This document shows positions 27,265-36,735 of a stretch of DNA of 64,000 bases, piece after piece. The translations under genes and the position numbers were made by a program. How positions within the stretch are numbered: the first letter of the stretch is position 1; each line of letters starts with the position of its first letter. Below the pieces are notes generated by a model. It was not told the origin of the DNA and ran no database searches. It saw only the letters and a program-made list of their open reading frames with translations. The stretch lies in assembly GCF_001654915.1 (NCBI RefSeq), contig NZ_LXEQ01000056.1; one strand, given 5' to 3'. The DNA comes from Buttiauxella ferragutiae (GTDB taxonomy: Bacteria > Pseudomonadota > Gammaproteobacteria > Enterobacterales > Enterobacteriaceae).

Positions 27265-27902
27265 TACGCCAGCCCCTTAGCCCACTCAAGCACGGCGTTA
27301 CGCACGTCTAGTGAAACTTTATCCAGGGTTTGTGTCGCATCAATGGTACGGATACGGCTGTCGCTTGCAGCGAGTTCCAGATAACGGGCGCGGGTGCGGT
27401 TAAAGAAGTCGATAGACTCCTGTTCGATGCGGTCAAGTTCACCACGCGCACGGGCGCGAGTCAGGCCAACTTCCGGCGTGACATCAAGATAAATGGTCAG
27501 ATCAGGATAGAAATCACCCAGCACGGTATTACGCAGTGCCATCAGTAATTGCTGGTCAATACAACGGCCACCGCCCTGATATGCTTGCGTCGAGAGGTCA
27601 TGACGGTCACCAATAACCCATGCTCCGCGTGACAGCGCCGGTTTGATGACCGTTTCAACAAGCTGTACGCGTGCTGCGTAGAACATCAACACTTCAGCTT
27701 TATCCGTTACGATCTCATCGCCGATACCTTTGTTGTTCAGCGTCAACTCACGCAATCTTTCCGCAAGAGGCGTGCCGCCGGGTTCACGCGTGAAGACCAG
27801 ATCGGTCACCCCCAGCTCTTTTAAAGTCGCAACCACCACATTATGTGCGTTAGTTTTCCCTGCCCCTTCGAGCCCTTCGATGACGATAAATTTACTGACC
27901 AT
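27264..27902 (-). CDS. tmk: Thymidylate kinase Tmk
   Basis: Phosphorylates dTMP to dTDP. 212 residues: P-loop EGLEGAGKT near residue 9, the DR motif IGDRHDLSTQAYQGGG and a lid with RARARGELDRIEQE. The start overlaps the mltG end by 11 bp. Confidence 0.96.
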   Translation of the reverse strand: MVSKFIVIEGLEGAGKTNAHNVVVATLKELGVTDLVFTREPGGTPLAERLRELTLNNKGIGDEIVTDKAEVLMFYAARVQLVETVIKPALSRGAWVIGDRHDLSTQAYQGGGRCIDQQLLMALRNTVLGDFYPDLTIYLDVTPEVGLTRARARGELDRIEQESIDFFNRTRARYLELAASDSRIRTIDATQTLDKVSLDVRNAVLEWAKGLA

Positions 27903-28914
27903 TCTTGTCCTTCAGTGCTTTGAGATACACCTGCACAGCCTGATTATGGCCTGCAAGGTTGGTATTAAATGTATGACCGCCCTTTCCATCAGCGACAAAA
28001 TAGAGATACGGTGTTTTCGCGGGGTTTGCCGCGGCTTGCAACGAAGCGTTACCAGGAATCGCGATTGGGCCTGGCGGCATGCCACTAATCACATAGGTGT
28101 TATATGGCGTCGGCGTTTCCAGATCTTTGCGCGACAGCTTACCATTATAGCTCTCACCCATACCGTAAATTACCGTTGGGTCGGTTTGCAAACGCATGCC
28201 GATGCGTAAACGGTTGATGAACACCGAGGCGACTTGATCTCTTTCTGCTGCCACAGCGGTTTCTTTCTCGATTATCGAGGCCATGGTGACCAAATCGTTT
28301 TGCGTTTTGTACGGCAATCCGTCTTTTTTGCCATCCCATGCAGTCTGAACGGCTTTGACCATGCGCTCATGGGCGCGTTTTAACAGCGCAATATCGGTGG
28401 TGTTAGCAGTGTAAAGCCAGGTATCGGGGAAGAACCACCCTTCAACCCAATCTGGATGCTCAAGCTTTAAAGCTTCGGCAACGGTGGCGTAGTTATCGTC
28501 TTTAAGGGTGTGCTGAATGAACGGTGCTTCGCGCAATTGTTTTAGCCAGTCACTTAAACGAGTCCCTTCGACAAATCGAATAGGAAATTGAGCTTCTTTG
28601 CCACTGGCTAACAGTTTGAGCATATCTCGAACCGTCATTTGCGGGGTAAAGCGATAAGTGCCCGCTTTAAATTTAGCGAGGTCTGGCTCAACTTTTAACA
28701 GCCACTGGAATACTCTTGGGCGATTCAGTAATTTTTCTTCATATAACTGCTTACCCAACGCCAGGCGACCCGTGCCCGGCTTGAGCATAAATATGGTGTC
28801 TTGCTTGATGGTCAGATGGCTGTCGGCGAGTTGACGGACTTTATATAAGCCAACACCTGCCGCCACGCCAAACACCACTAACAACAGCAGGAAGAAACGT
28901 AGCATCTTTTTCAT
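27892..28914 (-). CDS. mltG: Endolytic murein transglycosylase MltG (YceG)
   Basis: Inner-membrane lytic transglycosylase proposed to terminate glycan-chain growth. One N-terminal membrane helix (about 3-25), a LysM-like subdomain and the catalytic YceG domain with MASIIEKETAV (catalytic Glu) and the NTYVISGMPPGPIAIPG motif. I start at ATG 28914 (340 residues, family length); a GTG at 28932 overlapping pabC would add six residues. Conserved pabC-mltG-tmk-holB order. Confidence 0.94.
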   Translation of the reverse strand: MKKMLRFFLLLLVVFGVAAGVGLYKVRQLADSHLTIKQDTIFMLKPGTGRLALGKQLYEEKLLNRPRVFQWLLKVEPDLAKFKAGTYRFTPQMTVRDMLKLLASGKEAQFPIRFVEGTRLSDWLKQLREAPFIQHTLKDDNYATVAEALKLEHPDWVEGWFFPDTWLYTANTTDIALLKRAHERMVKAVQTAWDGKKDGLPYKTQNDLVTMASIIEKETAVAAERDQVASVFINRLRIGMRLQTDPTVIYGMGESYNGKLSRKDLETPTPYNTYVISGMPPGPIAIPGNASLQAAANPAKTPYLYFVADGKGGHTFNTNLAGHNQAVQVYLKALKDKNGQ

Positions 28915-28924
28915 TGATAATTGG

Positions 28925-29725
28925 TTACTCACAAAGTGGTGCTAAAAATTGATAAAGCTCATGCGATTTATATCGCCAGGATTCAGCCTGGTTCACAGGG
29001 ATAATCGGCATCAATGCGTTGCAAATTAGCACTTCATCAGCCGTCGCCAGGCTGTCTAACCTTTCGCGCACTTCAGTCACCTGCCATGATGATTCAGCCA
29101 GACAGGCGATAATATGCTGACGCATGGTGCCGTTCACACCAGATTTATCTACATACGGCGTAAATACCTGTGTTCCTTTACGCCAGAATAAATTAGCGGC
29201 ACAGCATTCCGTAAGCCACCCATCGCTGTCAAGAACCAGCGCCTCCTGGGCTGGCATCTGTTCAAGATGCGTACGAATCATTACTTGTTCGAGCCGATTC
29301 AGGTGTTTAATTCCGGCGAGATGTGGGTTGATACCCATCCGAATTGGGCTAAGCGCCAGGGAGATACCGTGTGCGCGCCACTGAGGATAAAAAGCAGGGT
29401 AAGCAGAAACCGACAATAAGCGAGTCGGCTGCACGCAATTTGCGGCGCTATAACCACGCCCACCGCTGCCTCTGGTAATGATCACCTTCAACACGGCTTG
29501 TTGTTCAACCGCCGCCATTTGCTGCATTTCATTTTCCAGCAGTGACCAATCGACAAATGGAATCAGGAGTTTTTCACAGGCTTGCTGCAATCGAGCGAGG
29601 TGTTGTTCTAAAAAACGAATGCTGCCGTTGCAAGCACGCGCCGTGGTGAAGCAGCCATCACCAAACTGCACAGCGCGATCGTTCGCCGCCAGATTTTCCG
29701 TTAACTCACCATTGATTAAATACAT
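28925..29725 (-). CDS. pabC: Aminodeoxychorismate lyase PabC
   Basis: PLP enzyme that makes p-aminobenzoate from aminodeoxychorismate for folate synthesis. 266 residues, class-IV aminotransferase fold; Lys in GIKHLNRLEQV is the PLP lysine, and the GDGCFTTARACNG N-terminal motif and LDSDGWLTECCAANLFW are typical. A terminator lies between it and fabF, so it may depend on its own promoter or read-through. Confidence 0.94.
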   Translation of the reverse strand: MYLINGELTENLAANDRAVQFGDGCFTTARACNGSIRFLEQHLARLQQACEKLLIPFVDWSLLENEMQQMAAVEQQAVLKVIITRGSGGRGYSAANCVQPTRLLSVSAYPAFYPQWRAHGISLALSPIRMGINPHLAGIKHLNRLEQVMIRTHLEQMPAQEALVLDSDGWLTECCAANLFWRKGTQVFTPYVDKSGVNGTMRQHIIACLAESSWQVTEVRERLDSLATADEVLICNALMPIIPVNQAESWRYKSHELYQFLAPLCE

Positions 29726-29800
29726 TACAACTCCTCAATGTTCTGTGAGTTAAGAGTGCCAGTGCGAAGGGTTTGCAGCAAGAGGGGACATTTCAGATGT

Positions 29801-29828
29801 ATAAAGGGCCCGCAAGCGAGCCCTTTAT
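29801..29828 (-). terminator. Terminator after fabF
   Basis: On the minus strand AAAGGGCTCGC-tt-GCGGGCCCTTTAT, 11 bp past the fabF stop, flanked by T/A-rich sequence. One stem mismatch. Confidence 0.75.
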
Positions 29829-29838
29829 AAGTAACGAC

Positions 29839-31080
29839 TTAGATCTTTTTAAAGATCAATGAGCCGTTGGTACCACCAAACCCGAATGAATTACACAGAG
29901 TGTATTCCATTCCTTTCACCTGGCGAGCAACATGAGGAACAAAGTCCAAATCGCAACCTTCGTCAGGGTTATCAAGGTTAATTGTTGGTGGAATCGCCTG
30001 ATCGCGCAGTGCGAGGACGGAGTAGATTGACTCTACAGCCCCTGCAGCACCTAACAGGTGACCGGTCATAGACTTAGTTGAGCTCACCAGAACACGCCTG
30101 GCATCTTCACCAAAAATAGTCTTAACCGCTTGTGTTTCAGCTTTATCGCCAGCTGGCGTTGAAGTGCCATGCGCATTCACATAGCCCACCATACCAGGGG
30201 TAATACCTGCATCACGCAGAGCATTTTCCATCGCCAGTGCAGCACCTGCACCTGACTCCGGCGGAGAAGTCATGTGATAAGCATCGCTGCTCATACCAAA
30301 ACCAACGACTTCTGCATAGATTTTCGCGCCACGTTTCTTAGCATGTTCGTACTCTTCGAGTACCATCATGCCTGCGCCATCACCCAGTACAAAACCATCA
30401 CGGTCTTTATCCCACGGACGGCTTGCCGCTTGTGGGTTTTCGTTACGGGTAGAAAGTGCACGTGCCGCACCAAAGCCACCCACGCCCAGCGGAGTACTCG
30501 CCTTCTCTGCGCCACCTGCCAGCATAGCGTCTGCATCGCCGTAAGCGATCATACGTGCTGCCTGACCGATGTTATGCACACCAGAAGTACAAGCTGTAGC
30601 AATGGAAATGCTTGGGCCGCGCAGGCCAAACATAATGGTCAAATGACCTGCTACCATATTCACAATAGTGGATGGTACAAAGAATGGGCTGATCTTACGT
30701 GGACCACCGTTGACCAACGAGGAGTGGTTCTCTTCGATAAGACCCAGACCACCAATACCAGAACCAATTGCGGCACCGATACGGATTGCATTCTCTTCTG
30801 TTACTTCCAGACCAGAATCCAGCATGGCCTGGTGGCCAGCAACAATTCCATATTGAATGAAGGCATCCATTTTGCGCTGTTCTTTGCGCGAAATGATGTC
30901 GTCACAGTTAAAATCCTTTACTAAGCCAGCAAATTTCGTTGCATAGGCGGTAGTATCGAAATGGTCGATTAGGCTGATGCCACTCTGACCGGCAAGGAGA
31001 GCTTTCCAGCTAGACTCTACGGTATTGCCGACAGGAGACAACATGCCCAGTCCGGTCACAACTACACGACGCTTAGACAC
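29839..31080 (-). CDS. fabF: 3-oxoacyl-ACP synthase II FabF
   Basis: Condensing enzyme for chain elongation in type II fatty-acid synthesis; controls thermal regulation of unsaturated fatty acids in E. coli. 413 residues with nucleophile Cys164 in TACTSGVHN, His of NAHGTSTPAGD and His of STKSMTGHLLGAAG. Preceded by acpP and an intervening hairpin. Confidence 0.97.
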   Translation of the reverse strand: MSKRRVVVTGLGMLSPVGNTVESSWKALLAGQSGISLIDHFDTTAYATKFAGLVKDFNCDDIISRKEQRKMDAFIQYGIVAGHQAMLDSGLEVTEENAIRIGAAIGSGIGGLGLIEENHSSLVNGGPRKISPFFVPSTIVNMVAGHLTIMFGLRGPSISIATACTSGVHNIGQAARMIAYGDADAMLAGGAEKASTPLGVGGFGAARALSTRNENPQAASRPWDKDRDGFVLGDGAGMMVLEEYEHAKKRGAKIYAEVVGFGMSSDAYHMTSPPESGAGAALAMENALRDAGITPGMVGYVNAHGTSTPAGDKAETQAVKTIFGEDARRVLVSSTKSMTGHLLGAAGAVESIYSVLALRDQAIPPTINLDNPDEGCDLDFVPHVARQVKGMEYTLCNSFGFGGTNGSLIFKKI

Positions 31081-31124
31081 GTTTGTCCTCCAGGGAGGGA
31101 AAAAATAATACTAGTGGGACAATT

Positions 31125-31156
31125 AGATAAAACTCAGGCGGTCGAATGACCGCCTG
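31125..31156 (-). terminator. Hairpin between acpP and fabF
   Basis: On the minus strand CAGGCGGTC-attc-GACCGCCTG followed by AGTTTTATC, 11 bp past the acpP stop. Likely a partial terminator that lets acpP be expressed far above fabF. Confidence 0.75.
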
Positions 31157-31167
31157 GAGATGTTCAC

Positions 31168-31404
31168 TTACGCCTGGTGACCGTTGATGTAATCAATGGC
31201 AGCCTGAACAGTGGTGATTTTCTCAGCTTCTTCGTCCGGAATCTCAGTATCAAACTCTTCTTCCAGAGCCATTACCAGCTCAACGGTGTCAAGAGAATCA
31301 GCGCCCAGGTCCTCTACGAAGGAAGCGGAGTTGATAACTTCTTCCTGCTTAACGCCCAGTTGTTCGCCAATAATTTTCTTAACGCGTTCTTCGATAGTGC
31401 TCAT
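31168..31404 (-). CDS. acpP: Acyl carrier protein AcpP
   Basis: 78-residue acidic carrier with Ser37 (GADSLDT) for 4'-phosphopantetheine. I start at ATG 31404 (MSTIEERVKKIIGEQLGV); the frame is open far upstream but that part overlaps the promoter region and fabG end. Its 154-bp upstream gap from fabG must hold the strong acpP promoter. Very conserved: essentially the E. coli sequence. Confidence 0.99.
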   Translation of the reverse strand: MSTIEERVKKIIGEQLGVKQEEVINSASFVEDLGADSLDTVELVMALEEEFDTEIPDEEAEKITTVQAAIDYINGHQA

Positions 31405-31558
31405 ACTCTTAAATTTCCTATCAAAACTCGCTTTCGCGATGGTTTTCGTAGTGTATAAAATGTTGAAAAAGATGCAACTAAATCCCGGCAGGTCATACCA
31501 CGATTTTACGCTATTTTGCGGGCATTCGCCCAAATAACGCAAATATTTTGTATCGTGG

Positions 31559-32293
31559 TTAAACCATATACATTCCGCCATTGACGTGCAGGGTTTCACC
31601 AGAGATGTAACCCGCCTCGTCAGAGGCTAAAAATGCAACAGCACTGGCGATTTCTTTTGCGTCGCCTAAACGACCCGCTGGAACTTCCGCCAGTATACCC
31701 GCACGCTGTTCTTCAGAAAGCGCACGCGTCATGTCCGTTTCAATAAAGCCCGGAGCAACAACGTTTACAGTAATACCACGAGACGCAACTTCACGTGCCA
31801 GTGATTTACTGAAACCAATCAGACCCGCTTTCGCCGCAGCGTAGTTTGCCTGACCAGCATTTCCCATGGTACCAACCACGGAACCAATAGTGATAATACG
31901 ACCATGACGCTTTTTCATCATAGCGCGCATTACCGCTTTTGACAGACGGAAAACTGATGACAGATTGGTTTCGATGATATCGTTCCATTCGTCATCTTTC
32001 ATGCGCATTAACAGATTATCACGAGTGATACCGGCATTATTGACCAGAATGTCAACTTCACCAAATTCTGCGCGAATATTTCCTAAAACAGCTTCAATCG
32101 AAGCAGGATCGGTCACATTCAGCATATAGCCTTTGCCGTTATCGCCCAGATAATCACTGATCGCCTGCGCACCGCTTTCGCTGGTCGCAGTACCGATAAC
32201 TTTCGCACCACGGGCCACTAGGGTTTCCGCGATTGCGCGGCCAATACCGCGGCTTGCACCGGTTACCAGCGCAATTTTTCCTTCAAAACTCAT
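31559..32293 (-). CDS. fabG: 3-oxoacyl-ACP reductase FabG
   Basis: NADPH-dependent short-chain dehydrogenase that reduces 3-oxoacyl-ACP. 244 residues: TGASRGIGRAIA cofactor motif (about 10-21), NNAGITRDNL, catalytic Ser in GSVVGTMG and YAAAK. Two ATGs are 6 bp apart; GAGG is correctly spaced only for the one at 32293, which also gives the E. coli length. Confidence 0.97.
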   Translation of the reverse strand: MSFEGKIALVTGASRGIGRAIAETLVARGAKVIGTATSESGAQAISDYLGDNGKGYMLNVTDPASIEAVLGNIRAEFGEVDILVNNAGITRDNLLMRMKDDEWNDIIETNLSSVFRLSKAVMRAMMKKRHGRIITIGSVVGTMGNAGQANYAAAKAGLIGFSKSLAREVASRGITVNVVAPGFIETDMTRALSEEQRAGILAEVPAGRLGDAKEIASAVAFLASDEAGYISGETLHVNGGMYMV

Positions 32294-32306
32294 GGTCATC
32301 CTCGTC

Positions 32307-33236
32307 TTATTGCTCGAGCGCCGCTGACAGAGCTACCGGCTCGTTAATCGCCGATGCTGTCAGTGTGTCAACAATACGCTTTGTCAGGCCAGTCAATACT
32401 TTACCAGGCCCTACTTCCAGCAACTGGGTCACACCCTGTGCTGCCATAAATTCAACTGATTTAGTCCATTGTACTGGGCTGTACAATTGGCGCACCAGCG
32501 CGCTACGAATAGCTTCTGGTGATGTTTCGCACTTCACGTCCACATTGTTCACAACCGGAACAGTTGGCGCATTGAAAGTAATATTTTCCAGCGCGACTGC
32601 CAGTTTATCTGCCGCTGGTTTCATCAGCGCACAGTGAGAAGGCACACTGACAGGCAATGGCAGTGCACGTTTTGCACCGGCGGCTTTACAAGCTGCACCT
32701 GCACGCTCAACTGCGTCTTTATTACCCGCGATCACGACCTGGCCTGGTGAGTTATAGTTCACCGGAGAGACTACTTCGCCTTGAGCCGCTTCTTCACAAG
32801 CTTTGGCAATTGATGCATCATCAAGACCGATGATGGCATACATTGCACCTGTGCCAGCAGGAACCGCTTCCTGCATCAATTTGCCACGTAATTCAACCAG
32901 ACGCACCGCGTCAGCAAAATCAATCACACCAGCACAAACCAGAGCAGAATATTCGCCCAGACTGTGGCCTGCCATCATAACAGGCGTTTTGCCACCTTGC
33001 TGCTGCCAGACACGCCATAAAGCAACAGATGCGGTAAGCAAAGCAGGTTGAGTCTGCCAGGTTTTGTTCAACTCTTCCGCAGGACCTTGTTGGGTCAATG
33101 CCCACAAATCATAGCCCAGAGCAGCAGAAGCTTCACGGAAGGTCGCTTCTACAACAGGGTTTGCTGCTGCGATTTCTGCCAGCATACCTGGTGCTTGCGA
33201 ACCCTGGCCTGGGAAAACAAAAGCAAATTGAGTCAT
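32307..33236 (-). CDS. fabD: Malonyl-CoA:ACP transacylase FabD
   Basis: Loads malonyl onto ACP. 309 residues from ATG 33236 (MTQFAFVFPGQGSQ). Nucleophile Ser92 in GHSLGEYSAL, partner His in SVPSHCALM, and the GQGSQ oxyanion loop. Lies 17 bp after fabH. Confidence 0.97.
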   Translation of the reverse strand: MTQFAFVFPGQGSQAPGMLAEIAAANPVVEATFREASAALGYDLWALTQQGPAEELNKTWQTQPALLTASVALWRVWQQQGGKTPVMMAGHSLGEYSALVCAGVIDFADAVRLVELRGKLMQEAVPAGTGAMYAIIGLDDASIAKACEEAAQGEVVSPVNYNSPGQVVIAGNKDAVERAGAACKAAGAKRALPLPVSVPSHCALMKPAADKLAVALENITFNAPTVPVVNNVDVKCETSPEAIRSALVRQLYSPVQWTKSVEFMAAQGVTQLLEVGPGKVLTGLTKRIVDTLTASAINEPVALSAALEQ

Positions 33237-33253
33237 GGTTAAATCCCTAATAA

Positions 33254-34207
33254 TCAAAAACGAACCAGTGCTGAACCCCAGGTAAAGCCGCCACCGAAGG
33301 CTTCGAGCAATACCAGTTGGCCACGTTGAATTCGACCATCACGAACAGCTTCGTCAAACGCTGCCGGTACAGAGGCCGCAGAGGTGTTGCCGTGGCGATC
33401 AAGAGTCACAACCACATTATCTAATGACATGCCAAGTTTCTTGGCCGTGGCACTGATAATGCGTAAGTTAGCCTGATGCGGCACCAACCAATCGAGATCC
33501 GAACGATCCAGATTATTCGCCTCAAGGGTCTCATCAACAATGTGTGCAAGCTCTGTAACCGCGACTTTAAAGACTTCATTACCGGCCATCGACAGGTGAA
33601 TCGAATTTTCAGGATTCACGCGATCGACATTCGGTAGCATCAGCAGTTCACCATAGCGACCGTCAGCATGCAGGTGGGTTGAAATGATACCAGGCTCTTC
33701 AGAAGCACTCAGTACAACCGCCCCTGCACCATCACCAAAAATAATAATTGTGCCACGATCGGTAGGATCGCAAGTACGAGCCAGCACATCAGAACCAATA
33801 ACCAGCGCATGTTTCACTGCACCAGACTTCACATATAGGTCTGCCACGCTCAGGGCGTAGGTAAAACCTGCGCAAGCGGCTGCAACATCAAATGCAGGGC
33901 AGCCTTTAATCCCTAACATTGCCTGCACCTGGCAGGCAGCACTTGGGAAAGCATGCGTTGAAGAAGTTGTGGCAACGATAATCAGCCCAATTTCAGACTT
34001 ATCGATTTCTGCCATTTCAAGCGCACGCGTAGCCGCAGCAAAAGCCATTGTTGCAACGGTTTCATCTGGCCCAGCAATTCGACGTTCACGAATACCTGTA
34101 CGGGTGACAATCCACTCGTCAGAAGTATCCACCATTTTTTCCAGGTCGGCGTTGGTACGCACGTGTTCGGGCAAATAGCTGCCCGTACCAATAATCTTCG
34201 TATACAT
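33254..34207 (-). CDS. fabH: 3-oxoacyl-ACP synthase III FabH
   Basis: Initiates fatty-acid synthesis by condensing acetyl-CoA with malonyl-ACP. 317 residues with Cys112 (AACAGFTYAL), His in LVPHQANLRI and Asn in DRHGNTSAAS, the standard KAS III triad. Five bp after plsX. Confidence 0.97.
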   Translation of the reverse strand: MYTKIIGTGSYLPEHVRTNADLEKMVDTSDEWIVTRTGIRERRIAGPDETVATMAFAAATRALEMAEIDKSEIGLIIVATTSSTHAFPSAACQVQAMLGIKGCPAFDVAAACAGFTYALSVADLYVKSGAVKHALVIGSDVLARTCDPTDRGTIIIFGDGAGAVVLSASEEPGIISTHLHADGRYGELLMLPNVDRVNPENSIHLSMAGNEVFKVAVTELAHIVDETLEANNLDRSDLDWLVPHQANLRIISATAKKLGMSLDNVVVTLDRHGNTSAASVPAAFDEAVRDGRIQRGQLVLLEAFGGGFTWGSALVRF

Positions 34208-34212
34208 GTACG

Positions 34213-35247
34213 TCAGTCACTCTTGGGTAATACAGATTCCAGGCGGGCAGCAATCCGTGTAGGGACTTGCCGCGCCACCGCCTGCACTGCCTGTTCAATA
34301 GCGACAACAAACGCTCGCTGATTGGCCGCTCCGTGACTCTTAATCACTGTGCCGCGCAATCCTAACAGACAGGCGCCATTATACTGGTCGGGGTTGAGGT
34401 GACTGAATCGCCTGGTCAGGCTCTTTTGTAACCAATGCTTCAATATTATTAGCCACCACGACCTTTTTTTCCCTTCACCTTGAGATTTCAAAAGCGAAAG
34501 GAACATTCTGGCAACCCCTTCCATCGTCTTGAGGGTGACGTTACCGACAAAGCCATCACACACCAGCACATCGGTTTTTCCCGTCAACAGCTCGTTCGCT
34601 TCAAGATAGCCAATATAGTTGATAGAAGGCATTGTTTTTAATAAAGCTGAGGCATCACGAATACTATCGAGACCTTTAGTCTCCTCTTCGCCGATGTTCA
34701 GCAAAGCGACTCGCGGGGAGTTGATGCCGAGTACTTCTTCAGCCATCACAGAACCCATTATCGCGAATTGCACCAACATATTACTGTCACAATCAACGTT
34801 CGCACCGAGATCCAGCACGACAGTTTTACCCTTTTGTTGATGCGGTAAAACCGTCATCAACGCTGGGCGCTCAATCCCTTCAATCGGTTTGAGCAATAAT
34901 TTAGCCAGGCCCATCAGCGCACCAGTATTTCCTGCACTGACACAAGCCTCCGCTCGCCCTTCTTTTACTAACTCAAGCGCCACTCGCATTGAGGTTCCGC
35001 GACTGTTACGAATCGCTTGCGAAACTCTTGCATCACTGGCAATAACCGATTCCGCAGGAACTATCTGCGCTCGTGAACGTTTTTCAAAATCAGCTTTGGC
35101 AAGTAATGGCGTGATGGCGTCGGGGTCGCCGACTAATAGAAGGTTTAGCTGAGAGTTAGAGTCCAGTGCCTGCAAAGCTGCAGGCACTGTCACGGAAGGA
35201 CCGAAGTCCCCACCCATGGCATCTAACGCAAGGGTTAGACGTCTCAA
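34213..35247 (-). CDS. plsX: Phosphate acyltransferase PlsX
   Basis: Converts acyl-ACP to acyl-phosphate, the first step of the PlsX/PlsY route to phosphatidic acid. 344 residues starting MRRLTLALDAMGGDFGP and containing VSAGNTGALMGLA and CDGFVGNVTLKTMEG. The C-terminus stops at RLESVLPKSD, about a dozen residues earlier than E. coli PlsX, in a poorly conserved tail. Conserved rpmF-plsX-fabH order, 11 bp from rpmF. Confidence 0.96.
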   Translation of the reverse strand: MRRLTLALDAMGGDFGPSVTVPAALQALDSNSQLNLLLVGDPDAITPLLAKADFEKRSRAQIVPAESVIASDARVSQAIRNSRGTSMRVALELVKEGRAEACVSAGNTGALMGLAKLLLKPIEGIERPALMTVLPHQQKGKTVVLDLGANVDCDSNMLVQFAIMGSVMAEEVLGINSPRVALLNIGEEETKGLDSIRDASALLKTMPSINYIGYLEANELLTGKTDVLVCDGFVGNVTLKTMEGVARMFLSLLKSQGEGKKRSWWLIILKHWLQKSLTRRFSHLNPDQYNGACLLGLRGTVIKSHGAANQRAFVVAIEQAVQAVARQVPTRIAARLESVLPKSD

Positions 35248-35258
35248 GGTATCGCCAA

Positions 35259-35429
35259 TTACTTAGCGATAACCTTGCGACCGCGGTAGAAACCGTCGGC
35301 GGTGATGTGGTGACGCAGATGAGTTTCGCCAGAAACTTTGTCCACGGACACTGCTGCTGTGGTCAGCGCGTCATGGGAACGACGCATGCCACGTTTAGAA
35401 CGGGTTGGTTTATTCTGTTGTACGGCCAT
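35259..35429 (-). CDS. rpmF: 50S ribosomal protein L32
   Basis: 56-residue basic ribosomal protein, short enough to be missed by length filters. Reading the minus strand from ATG 35429 gives MAVQQNKPTRSKRGMRRSHD and ends ADGFYRGRKVIAK. One residue shorter than the E. coli protein (TTAAVSV segment). Sits between yceD (16 bp) and plsX (11 bp) as in the conserved yceD-rpmF-plsX-fab cluster. Confidence 0.98.
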   Translation of the reverse strand: MAVQQNKPTRSKRGMRRSHDALTTAAVSVDKVSGETHLRHHITADGFYRGRKVIAK

Positions 35430-35445
35430 GGACCTTACTCCTCAA

Positions 35446-35967
35446 TTACTTATGCTTTAAACTGGCTAATACGGCAAATGGGTTTGGTTTCTCCGCCTCG
35501 GAAGGCAGTTTGCCAAATACCATGTCCGCCTCGGACACTTCACAGTGTTCAGAATCATGCACCGGAACAACTGGCAAGGAGAGGATAATTTCATCTTCAA
35601 CCAACGCCAGAAGATCGATTTCACCAAATTCGTTGACCTGAACTGGTTCATATCCTTCCGGGAGTGCTTCAGCCTGCTCGTCTTTGACGATCGGGCTAAA
35701 ACAATACTGTGTGTAGACCTGATGGGCAAACGGCTTTCCGCAACGCTGACATGCCAATGTTACCGAAACCTTCGCATCACCGGTAAGAACCGCGAGGCGT
35801 TGGTTATCGATGGCAAATGACATATCGCATTCCACATCACTGTCTACACTGACTACAAATTCGGCGACACGCTCAACCTGAATTGGGGTGTAAACACCCG
35901 TGTAATCAAGGCGTTTTTGAGCCGTACGAACCGGATCGAGAGTCAGGGGTAATTTTACTTTTTGCAT
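35446..35967 (-). CDS. yceD: YceD, DUF177 large-ribosomal-RNA accumulation protein
   Basis: 173-residue DUF177 protein; bacterial and plant homologs are needed for 23S rRNA accumulation. It carries the characteristic LACQRCGKPFAHQV segment and the C-terminal AAA-free tail ending LPSEAEKPNPFAVLASLKHK, the family signature. First gene of the yceD-rpmF-plsX-fab string. Divergent from yceF across 140 bp. Confidence 0.95.
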   Translation of the reverse strand: MQKVKLPLTLDPVRTAQKRLDYTGVYTPIQVERVAEFVVSVDSDVECDMSFAIDNQRLAVLTGDAKVSVTLACQRCGKPFAHQVYTQYCFSPIVKDEQAEALPEGYEPVQVNEFGEIDLLALVEDEIILSLPVVPVHDSEHCEVSEADMVFGKLPSEAEKPNPFAVLASLKHK

Positions 35968-36107
35968 AGGGCGCGCATATTAACTTTGTAACGTCATAGA
36001 GTCAAAGAAAAAGCCTGTAAACAGCGCCTTTTCTACTTATTCGCACACATTGCGGTGGCATAGTTTAAAATGCCTTTTCTCGGATCGCTATCATTAATGA
36101 AAAAAAT

Positions 36108-36692
36108 ATGACGCAAATTGTTCTGGCTTCAACTTCGCCATACCGTCGAGAGCTACTAGAAAAGCTCGGCATCCCCTTTACTACCGCGTCTCCACAGGTC
36201 GATGAAACGCCAATTTCCGGTGAGAATGCCCGCCAGCTGGTCGTGCGACTGGCGCAAGCAAAAGCACAGGCGTTGAGCAAGGAATATCCAAATCATCTGA
36301 TTATCGGTTCAGATCAGGTCTGCGTTTTAGAGGGAAAAATCGTCGGAAAGCCGCACACCGAAGAAAAAGCAGTGGAACAATTGCTTACTGCCCGCAACAG
36401 TATTGTCACTTTTTATACCGGGTTGGCGCTGTATAATTCAGCATCGGGAAATTTACAGGTGATTTGCGAACCTTTTGATGTTCATTTTCGTCATCTGAGT
36501 GAACAAGAAATCCGCAATTACGTGCGAAAAGAACAGCCGTTACAGTGCGCTGGAAGTTTTAAGAGTGAAGGTTTGGGGATCACATTATTCGACAGACTGT
36601 CCGGTAAGGATCCGAACACCCTGGTTGGGCTGCCGTTAATTAGCTTGTGCGAGATGCTCAACAACGAGGGATGTAACCCTTTACTCATATAG
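36108..36692 (+). CDS. yceF: Maf-family nucleotide pyrophosphatase YceF
   Basis: 194-residue Maf/HAM1-like house-cleaning enzyme; E. coli YceF acts mainly on 7-methyl-GTP. Motifs: LASTSPYRRELLEKLG at the N-terminus, VDETP, IIGSDQVCVLEG (catalytic Asp) and SFKSEGLGITLF. Convergent with rluC over a shared hairpin. Confidence 0.94.
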   Translation: MTQIVLASTSPYRRELLEKLGIPFTTASPQVDETPISGENARQLVVRLAQAKAQALSKEYPNHLIIGSDQVCVLEGKIVGKPHTEEKAVEQLLTARNSIVTFYTGLALYNSASGNLQVICEPFDVHFRHLSEQEIRNYVRKEQPLQCAGSFKSEGLGITLFDRLSGKDPNTLVGLPLISLCEMLNNEGCNPLLI

Positions 36693-36698
36693 CTGACT

Positions 36699-36730
36699 TA
36701 GAGTGGAGACACCTTCGCGCCTCCACTCTA
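36699..36730. terminator. Bidirectional hairpin between yceF and rluC
   Basis: TAGAGTGGAG/CTCCACTCTA, 10-bp perfect arms around a 12-bp loop, between two converging genes. No strong U-tract on either side. Confidence 0.6.
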
Positions 36731-36735
36731 AACGG